Shown: piece by piece, positions 58,217 to 64,000 of the stretch
Position numbering within the stretch: position 1 is the first letter of the stretch
Layout of the letters: every line of letters begins with the position of its first letter
Source: Mycobacterium sp. AZCC_0083
GTDB taxonomy: Bacteria > Actinomycetota > Actinomycetes > Mycobacteriales > Mycobacteriaceae
Assembly: GCF_014202335.1 (NCBI RefSeq)
Contig: NZ_JACHGP010000009.1
Span: 310,001 to 374,000 of the forward strand
Reading direction: 5' to 3'
DNA length: 64,000 nucleotides
Notes under the pieces: generated by a model
Told to the model about the DNA's origin: nothing
Database searches by the model: none
The model's input: the letters and a program-made list of their open reading frames with translations, nothing else
Program-made: the position numbers and the translations under genes

Positions 58217-59716
58217 CTACTCGCCGGGTTGGGCGTCCCGTCCGCCGATCGCGCCGAGGCCGTGCACCAGTTCCCTGGTCGCCGGATAGAGTCCCCGCCA
58301 CACGCCGTAGAGCTCGTCGTACAGTACGCGGTTGGCCGGGTTGGGCGTGATCTCGCGATCGATCCTGGCCCAATCGGTCTCCGGCGCAACGAGTCCCACA
58401 CCGATCGCCGCCATCAGGGCGTCGCCGTAACTGGCGCCGATGGCCTGCTCGGGAACCAGCTGCGGGCGCCCCGTGATGTCACTGACGGCCTGCGCCCAGA
58501 CCGGGCTCTGCAGACCGCCGCCGACCGCGACGGTGCGAACGCCGGTGTGCGCGTCGTCGAACATCTCCAGGATCTGCCTGATGCCGAAGCCGATGCCCTC
58601 GTACGCCGCGCGGAACAGGTGGCCGCGACCGTGCCGAAGGGTCAGCCCGGCGAACAGTCCCCTGGCCTGCGGATCGAAGACCGGAGTGCGCTCCCCCGCC
58701 AGATACGGTAGGGCGATCAACCCTTCGCTGCCCGGGGGCACCGCTGCCGCCTCGGCCATCAACGTGCCGAAATCCGCACCGCCGGTGACCGTTTGCAACC
58801 AACTGATCATGCTGCCCGCCGTCGAGGTGCCCGCGGCCAGGGCCAGTGACCCGCGTTCCATGCCCGCCGTCGTCCACAGTGCGGGATCGCTGTGGTACTC
58901 GCCGATGATCTGGACGAGGAACATCGTCGAGCCGTACATCAGCATCTGATCGCCAGGACTGCGGACGCCCACCGAGAACGCCTCGGCGTACGCATCGACC
59001 GTGCCCGCCACCACCGGCGTGCCCTTCGGGATGCCGGTCGCGGCAGCAGCTTCGGCGTGCACCGTGCCGACGACGTCGCTGGGCCAGACCAGCCGCGGCA
59101 ACGGCAGATGACCGCAGATCCGCTTCGCCCACTCGGTGTTCCAGTCGAAGTCGCGAGTCACGTACATCGGATCGCACTGGCTCGCGGTGTGGTGATCGAG
59201 CACGTACTCACCGGTGAGCTTGGCCGCGATGTACGAGTTCGACCCATACCAACCCGTCGCACGGTCGAACACCCGCGGCTCGTGGCGCCGGACCCATTCC
59301 AGCTTGGGTCCGACCGCCTGACTCGACAGCAGGGTGCCTGCCCGATCCAGGATCGCGTCGGCGCCGAATTCCTCGGTCAGCGACTCGATCTCGGCGCTCG
59401 CCCTGGTGTCGACGCCGTACATGATCGCCGGCCGCAATGGCGTCAGCGCATCGTCGCAGAGCACCAGGCACGGGCCGACACCGCTCACGCACACGCCGGC
59501 CAGCGTCGAGCCGGATGGCATCTCGCCGGTCAGCCGGGTGCTGATGTCGCATACGTCGCGCCACCACGTCGACTCGGCGTCGACCTCGGCCCAGCCGGGG
59601 CGCGGCAAGTCCATGGTGTGCGACTGCGTCGTCGACGCAATGACCACACCCGAGGTGTCGACGAGGACGCCCTTGGTGCTTCCGGTGCCCATGTCGATTC
59701 CGAGAAGCAGGTCCAC
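58217..59716 (-). CDS. FGGY-family carbohydrate kinase
   Basis: 499-residue sugar kinase: N-terminal ATPase phosphate-1 motif [18 protein letters not shown], catalytic Asp near GTVDAYAEA, phosphate-2 MLMYGSTMF and adenosine stretch [14 protein letters not shown]. Related to xylulokinase and ribulokinase. Substrate is unknown; a pentulose or tetrulose fits. GTG at 59716 with AGGG upstream; GTG at 59725 also possible. Separate minus-strand unit upstream of the SorC gene. Confidence 0.9.
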   Translation of the reverse strand: MDLLLGIDMGTGSTKGVLVDTSGVVIASTTQSHTMDLPRPGWAEVDAESTWWRDVCDISTRLTGEMPSGSTLAGVCVSGVGPCLVLCDDALTPLRPAIMYGVDTRASAEIESLTEEFGADAILDRAGTLLSSQAVGPKLEWVRRHEPRVFDRATGWYGSNSYIAAKLTGEYVLDHHTASQCDPMYVTRDFDWNTEWAKRICGHLPLPRLVWPSDVVGTVHAEAAAATGIPKGTPVVAGTVDAYAEAFSVGVRSPGDQMLMYGSTMFLVQIIGEYHSDPALWTTAGMERGSLALAAGTSTAGSMISWLQTVTGGADFGTLMAEAAAVPPGSEGLIALPYLAGERTPVFDPQARGLFAGLTLRHGRGHLFRAAYEGIGFGIRQILEMFDDAHTGVRTVAVGGGLQSPVWAQAVSDITGRPQLVPEQAIGASYGDALMAAIGVGLVAPETDWARIDREITPNPANRVLYDELYGVWRGLYPATRELVHGLGAIGGRDAQPGE

Positions 59717-59760
59717 GCCGGAAACCCTACGTGGACCCGTTCCCCATCGCGTGAACAGAC

Positions 59761-59799
59761 GCAAATGGCCCTGAATCGACCGGATTCAGGGCCATTTGC
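59761..59799 (-). terminator. Hairpin terminator after fixB
   Basis: Perfect 17-bp stem GCAAATGGCCCTGAATC / GATTCAGGGCCATTTGC with loop GACCG, 33 bp after the fixB stop. It separates the electron-transfer genes from the polyol locus. Confidence 0.8.
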
Positions 59800-59832
59800 T
59801 GGAGCCGCTTGCGGACTGCTCGCGCAGAGAAA

Positions 59833-60789
59833 CTATCCCTTGCGGGCCTTGACCTTCTCGGTGAGCTGCGGGGTGACCTTGAACAGGTCACCGACGATGC
59901 CGAGGTCGGCGATCTCGAAGATCGGCGCCTCCTCGTCCTTGTTCACCGCGATGATGGTCTTCGACGTCTGCATGCCCGCCCGGTGCTGGATGGCGCCGGA
60001 GATGCCGAGCGCGATGTACAGCTGCGGCGACACGGTCTTGCCGGTCTGGCCGACCTGGAACTGGCCCGGGTAGTAGCCCGAGTCGACTGCGGCACGGGAT
60101 GCGCCGACTGCGGCGCCCAGCGAGTCGGCCAGCGCCTCGACCACCGCGAAGTTCTCGGCACTGCCGACACCGCGACCACCCGACACGACGACCGTCGCCT
60201 CGGTCAGCTCCGGACGGTCACCGGCCTCAACCGGTTGGCGAGCGGTGATCTTCGTCGCGTTCTCTGCCACCGCAGGCACCTCGACGTTGACCACTTCACC
60301 GGCACCGGCGGACGGTGCGGCCTCGACGGCGCCTGGGCGCAGCGTGATCACCGGGGTGTCGCCAGTGGCCTGGGCGTCGACGGTGAACGCGCCACCGAAG
60401 ATGGAGTGGACGCCGACGGCGCCTTCCTTGATCTCGACGGCGTCGACCAGCAGGCCGGAGCCCAGACGGGCGGCCAACCGGCCGGCGATCTCCTTGCCGT
60501 CGGCGTTGGCGGCCAGCACGACGGCCGCCGGGGCGGCGGTCTCGACCAGCGCAGCCAGCACGTCGACGACCGGGGTGACCAGGTAGCCCTCTACGTCGTC
60601 GGACTCGGCGACGTAGACCTTCGCAGCGCCGGCCTCCTTGAGTCCGTCGATCAGCGGCGCGGCAGTGCCCGGGGCACCGACCACGACGGCGGACGGCTCG
60701 CCCAGCACACGGGCGGCGGTGATCAGCTCGGCGCTGACCTTCTTCAGCGCTCCATCAGCGTGCTCGGCGAGCACCAATACTTCAGCCAT
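59833..60789 (-). CDS. fixB: Electron transfer flavoprotein alpha subunit
   Basis: 318-residue ETF alpha (FixB, Rv3028c). The C-terminal FAD domain has [53 protein letters not shown] and the [19 protein letters not shown] tail. It accepts electrons from acyl-CoA dehydrogenases and passes them to ETF-quinone oxidoreductase. It follows fixA after about 47 bp. Confidence 0.95.
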   Translation of the reverse strand: MAEVLVLAEHADGALKKVSAELITAARVLGEPSAVVVGAPGTAAPLIDGLKEAGAAKVYVAESDDVEGYLVTPVVDVLAALVETAAPAAVVLAANADGKEIAGRLAARLGSGLLVDAVEIKEGAVGVHSIFGGAFTVDAQATGDTPVITLRPGAVEAAPSAGAGEVVNVEVPAVAENATKITARQPVEAGDRPELTEATVVVSGGRGVGSAENFAVVEALADSLGAAVGASRAAVDSGYYPGQFQVGQTGKTVSPQLYIALGISGAIQHRAGMQTSKTIIAVNKDEEAPIFEIADLGIVGDLFKVTPQLTEKVKARKG

Positions 60790-60836
60790 GACTTAGTCAG
60801 CCTCTTTTGCTTGAGAAGTGTTCGGGGTTATGGGGT

Positions 60837-61628
60837 TTAGATGATCTTTTGCGCGACGAGGTAGTCGGCGATTGCGGTGCCGCCCTCGCCCTCGTCGGTG
60901 ACCTTCTCGCCCGCGGTCTTGGGCGGCTTCGGCGTGGCCGACAGCACCTTCGAGCCGGCGTTCGCGACTCCGACCTCGTCGGCCTCGACACCGATCTCGG
61001 CCAAGGTCAGCGTGGTGACTTCCTTCTTCTTGGCGGCCATGATGCCCTTGAAGGACGGGAAGCGCGGCTCGTTGATCTTCTCGTTGACGGAGATCACGGC
61101 GGGCAGAGTGGCCTCGAGGGTGAACACACCGTCGTCGGTCTCGCGCTCACCGGTGACCTTGTCGCCATCGACCGTCACCTTGCGCAGGTGCGTCAGCTGC
61201 GGCAGACCGAGGTACTCGGCGATGACCGCGGGCACTGCGCCGCCGACGCCGTCGGTGGCCTCGTTGCCTGCGATGACCAACTCGGTGCCCTCGATGGTGC
61301 CCAGCGCGCGGGCCAGAGCCCAGCCGGTCTGGATCACGTCGGAGCCGTGCAGCCCGTCGTCGAGCAGGTGGACCGCCTTGTCGGCGCCCATCGACAGGGC
61401 CTTGCGGATCGCCTCGGTGGCGCGCGCGGGGCCTGCGGTCAGGACGGTGACCGTGCTCTCGCCGCCCTGCTTCTCCTTGATCAGCAGTGCTTCCTCGACG
61501 GCGCGCTCATTGATCTCGTCGAGCACGGCGTCTGCAGCCTCACGGTCGAGGGTGAAGTCGCCGTCGGTCAGCTTGCGCTCCGACCACGTGTCAGGGACCT
61601 GCTTGATCAGGACCACGATGTTCGTCAT
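60837..61628 (-). CDS. fixA: Electron transfer flavoprotein beta subunit
   Basis: 263-residue ETF beta (FixA, Rv3029c). The AMP-binding-site region LVIAGNEATDGVGGAVPAVIAEYL and the recognition loop LPQLTHLRKV are clear. The start MTNIVVLIKQVPDTWSERKL is the family beginning; longer frames upstream are excluded. First of the fixA-fixB unit. Confidence 0.95.
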   Translation of the reverse strand: MTNIVVLIKQVPDTWSERKLTDGDFTLDREAADAVLDEINERAVEEALLIKEKQGGESTVTVLTAGPARATEAIRKALSMGADKAVHLLDDGLHGSDVIQTGWALARALGTIEGTELVIAGNEATDGVGGAVPAVIAEYLGLPQLTHLRKVTVDGDKVTGERETDDGVFTLEATLPAVISVNEKINEPRFPSFKGIMAAKKKEVTTLTLAEIGVEADEVGVANAGSKVLSATPKPPKTAGEKVTDEGEGGTAIADYLVAQKII

Positions 61629-61700
61629 GAGTCTGGTTCGTCCTCCTCGATGAGGCCGCAGCGCGGCCTGCACTACCACGATTGATACAACCAGCGTCAT

Positions 61701-61788
61701 GTTACTCGTCGGTAACTTTAGCCGGTTTGCAGGATCACCATAGCTGGTCGAAGTTCGCCATCCGGCCGCCCCTTAGTTCGACGAACTA
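61701..61788. promoter_or_regulatory. Two palindromes in the fixA-methyltransferase gap
   Basis: GTTACTCGTCGGTAAC (61701-61716) and the perfect 15-mer TAGTTCGACGAACTA (61774-61788), with TTCGCGAA at 61789-61796. The gap of 197 bp serves both fixA and the plus-strand methyltransferase; the first sits nearer fixA, the second nearer the methyltransferase start. Confidence 0.45.
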
Positions 61789-61825
61789 TTCGCGAACGAT
61801 CGGTGACGGGTTAGCCTGCCTTCCA

Positions 61826-62668
61826 ATGAGCGCATTTTCGCCCCTCGAGCCCTCGGCCGACGCCACCATGCCCCTGACCGGGGAACGCACGGTGCCCGGC
61901 CTGGCCGAGGAGAACTACTGGTTCCGCCGCCACGAGGTGGTCTACCAGCAGTTGGCCGGCCGGTGTGCAGGGCGTGACGTGCTCGAGGCGGGCTCGGGTG
62001 AGGGCTACGGCGCCGACCTGATCGCGGGCGTCGCACGCCGCGTCGTCGGACTGGACTACGACGAATCCGCCGTAGCCCACGTCAAGGCCCGCTACCCGCG
62101 GGTGGACATGCTGCAGGGCAACCTCGCCGACCTGCCGTTCGAGGCTGGCACGTTCGACGTCGTGGTCAACTTCCAGGTGATCGAACACCTGTGGGATCAG
62201 GGGCAGTTCGTCGCGGAGTGCGCCCGTGTGCTGCGCCCGTCGGGAGTTTTGCTGATGTCGACCCCCAACCGCATCACGTTCTCCCCCGGCCGTAACACCC
62301 CGATCAACCCCTTCCACACCCGCGAACTCAACGCCGCCGAGCTCACCGAATTGCTCACCGACAACGGGTTCGCGGTGGAGGCCATGCTCGGGGTCTTTCA
62401 CGGCCCCCGGCTGGCCGAGCTGGATGCCCGCCACGGCGGGTCGATCATCGACGCGCAGATCGACCGCGCGCTGGCCGATGCACCGTGGCCCGCCGAACTC
62501 CTCGCCGACATCACCTCGATCCGCACCGACGACTTCGACCTCCTCGAGGCTCGGGATATCCCCCGGTCGCTTCGCTCTCCCCCGCAAGCGGGGGGACCCC
62601 CAGCGCCGGCCTCTCGCGACATTGACGAGAGCCTCGACCTGGTGGCGATCGCGGTGCGACGTGACTGA
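61826..62668 (+). CDS. SAM-dependent methyltransferase (Rv3030-like)
   Basis: 280-residue class I methyltransferase: motif I VLEAGSGEGYGADLIAG, motif II VGLDYDESAVAHVKARY, and FDVVVNFQVIEHLWD. Its M. tuberculosis orthologue lies beside Rv3031 and Rv3032 in methylglucose lipopolysaccharide synthesis; a sugar-methylation role is inferred. A Pro/Gly-rich insert SLRSPPQAGGPPAP near residues 249-262 is encoded by a dispersed repeat. Its end overlaps the GH57 start by 8 bp. Confidence 0.88.
   Translation: MSAFSPLEPSADATMPLTGERTVPGLAEENYWFRRHEVVYQQLAGRCAGRDVLEAGSGEGYGADLIAGVARRVVGLDYDESAVAHVKARYPRVDMLQGNLADLPFEAGTFDVVVNFQVIEHLWDQGQFVAECARVLRPSGVLLMSTPNRITFSPGRNTPINPFHTRELNAAELTELLTDNGFAVEAMLGVFHGPRLAELDARHGGSIIDAQIDRALADAPWPAELLADITSIRTDDFDLLEARDIPRSLRSPPQAGGPPAPASRDIDESLDLVAIAVRRD
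62557..62594. repeat. Short dispersed repeat, copy 3, plus CCCCCGC palindrome
   Basis: CCCCCGGTCGCTTCGCTC is the inverse of the repeat at 3812; it is followed by the palindrome CCCCCGC-AA-GCGGGGG (62579-62594). It is in frame and inserted inside the methyltransferase gene. Confidence 0.6.
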
Positions 62669-64000
62669 CGACCGCGCATCGGACGCGCCGGAGGTACCCG
62701 GACTCTTCACCCTGGTCCTGCACACCCACCTACCGTGGCTGGCTCATCATGGCCGCTGGCCCGTCGGCGAGGAATGGCTCTACCAGTCGTGGTCGGCGGC
62801 CTATCTGCCACTGATGCGGGTGCTGCGCACGTTGTCGTCCGAGGGCCGTAGCCACCTCGTCACCCTCGGCATGACGCCGGTGGTGACCGCCCAACTCGAC
62901 GATCCGTACTGCCTGACGGGCATGCAGCACTGGCTGGCGAACTGGCAGCTGAGGGCCAGGGAAGCCGCGACCACCAGGGCCGCCGGGGAAGGTACCGCGT
63001 ACGACGCGCCGGAAGCGTTGCGCGCGTTCGGTGTTCGCGAGTACGACGAGGCCGGCCGAGCATTGGACGACTTCGCCGTGTCGTGGCGTCACGGTGGCAG
63101 CCCGCTGCTGCGTGAACTGATCGACGCCGACACCATCGAACTACTCGGTGGGCCGCTGGCACATCCGTTCCAGCCCCTGCTCAACCCGAGGCTGCGCGAG
63201 TTCGCGTTGCGCGAGGGCCTCGCCGACGCCCGGCAGCGCTTCGCCCATACGCCGACCGGCATCTGGGCACCCGAGTGCGCGTACGCGCCGGGCATGGAGA
63301 ACGACTACGCCGCGGCGGGCGTCACGCACTTCATGGTCGACGGACCGTCGCTGCACGGCGACACCGCGCTTGGCAGGCCCGTTGCGGGCTCCGACGTCAT
63401 CGCCTTCGGGCGCGACCTGCGGGTCAGCTACCGGGTGTGGTCCCCCAAGTCCGGCTACCCGGGCCACGCGGCCTACCGCGACTTCCACACCTACGACCAC
63501 CTCACCGGCCTCAAACCCGCCAGGGTCACGGGCCGCGCAGTGCCGTCGCAGGACAAGGCGCCCTATGACCCCGAGCGCGCCGACCACGCCGTCGACGCCC
63601 ACGTCGCGGACTTCGTCGAGGTGGTGCGCAGGCGCCTGCACTCCGAATCGGAGCACATCGGCCGACCCGCCCACGTCGTCGCGGCGTTCGACACCGAACT
63701 GTTCGGGCACTGGTGGTACGAGGGCCCGGTCTGGCTGGAACGGGTGCTGCGGGCGCTGCCCGCCGCGGGGGTGCGCGTCGGCACCCTGTCCGATGCCATC
63801 ACCGACGGCTTCGTGGGCTCATCCGTCGAATTGCCGCCCAGCTCTTGGGGTTCGGGCAAGGACTGGCAGGTATGGAATGGCGAACGGGTCGCCGATCTGG
63901 TGCACCTCAACGCCGAAGTCGTCGACAACGCGTTGAGCACCGTCGACAAGGCGCTGGCACAGCACGCGTCGGTCGGTGCGCCGACGCCGCGCGACACGGT
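62661..64000 (+). CDS. GH57 alpha-glucan enzyme (Rv3031-like), cut at window edge
   Basis: At least 446 residues without a stop before the window ends. Motif HTHLPWLAHHGRWP at the N-terminus, nucleophile Glu in GIWAPECAYAPG and acid/base Asp in AFDTELFGHWWYEGP are the GH57 markers. It resembles the alpha-1,4-glucan branching enzyme/amylase of methylglucose lipopolysaccharide synthesis. GTG start at 62661 overlaps the methyltransferase stop. The 3' end lies outside. Confidence 0.9.
   Translation, partial: MTDDRASDAPEVPGLFTLVLHTHLPWLAHHGRWPVGEEWLYQSWSAAYLPLMRVLRTLSSEGRSHLVTLGMTPVVTAQLDDPYCLTGMQHWLANWQLRAREAATTRAAGEGTAYDAPEALRAFGVREYDEAGRALDDFAVSWRHGGSPLLRELIDADTIELLGGPLAHPFQPLLNPRLREFALREGLADARQRFAHTPTGIWAPECAYAPGMENDYAAAGVTHFMVDGPSLHGDTALGRPVAGSDVIAFGRDLRVSYRVWSPKSGYPGHAAYRDFHTYDHLTGLKPARVTGRAVPSQDKAPYDPERADHAVDAHVADFVEVVRRRLHSESEHIGRPAHVVAAFDTELFGHWWYEGPVWLERVLRALPAAGVRVGTLSDAITDGFVGSSVELPPSSWGSGKDWQVWNGERVADLVHLNAEVVDNALSTVDKALAQHASVGAPTPRDT

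Overview
The window is a high-GC actinobacterial chromosome segment. Its conserved genes keep the order of Mycobacterium tuberculosis Rv3001c to Rv3031: ilvC-ilvN-ilvB, cfp6, a DoxX protein, lppZ, gatB, pfkA-gatA-gatC, an ACT protein, ligA, a MetE-like protein, lpqA, mnmA, cysteine desulfurase, acyltransferases, fixB-fixA, methyltransferase and GH57. That comparison is from memory. With mycobacterial features such as an IdeR-type iron box, it points to a Mycobacterium, probably a rapid grower (Mycolicibacterium), because large catabolic islands sit inside the conserved frame.

Layout. 1-3.8 kb: branched-chain amino acid operon ilvB-ilvN-ilvC (minus strand) with a leader peptide, an attenuator hairpin and a 3' terminator hairpin. 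3.9-9.4 kb: small conserved membrane and lipoprotein genes, an SDR and an MpaB-type oxygenase, each next to a TetR regulator. 9.4-23.1 kb: gatB, then a roughly 12-kb island that separates gatB from pfkA-gatA-gatC. The island holds a carboxylate-type transporter, an MFS permease, a PucR regulator and a plus-strand operon of HbpS/GlcG-like protein, haem-oxygenase-like diiron protein, Rieske ferredoxin, ferredoxin reductase, aldehyde dehydrogenase, bc1-type Rieske protein, gamma-glutamyltransferase-like protein and RidA. This is the best candidate for an undescribed system: an oxidative pathway for a nitrogen-containing compound.

23.1-28.8 kb: pfkA, gatA, gatC, ACT protein, ligA. 28.9-39.3 kb: accessory region with a multicopper oxidase, a methyltransferase and a YjbR protein sharing an iron box, an 820-residue secreted protein built of 11-residue Gly/Ala repeats, an acyl-CoA synthetase, a secreted Pro/Thr-rich protein, an ArsR-SRPBCC pair and an alpha/beta hydrolase. 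39.3-48.0 kb: MetE-like protein, lpqA, a MocR regulator, a VapBC-type toxin-antitoxin pair with a three-unit operator, mnmA, cysteine desulfurase and two acyltransferases.

48.1-59.7 kb: a polyol locus closely resembling the erythritol/L-threitol locus of M. smegmatis. An eight-gene minus-strand operon encodes the dehydrogenase, ABC transporter, erythrulose kinase and RpiB-type isomerase; a divergent SorC regulator and an FGGY kinase lie upstream. One of the two ABC ATPase genes has a single-base frameshift. 59.8-64 kb: electron transfer flavoprotein genes fixA-fixB, and the divergent methyltransferase and GH57 genes, the last cut by the window edge.

No rRNA, tRNA, CRISPR array, insertion sequence or prophage gene was recognised. 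Coordinates were read by eye; starts were chosen by family length, ribosome binding site and overlap with the upstream gene.
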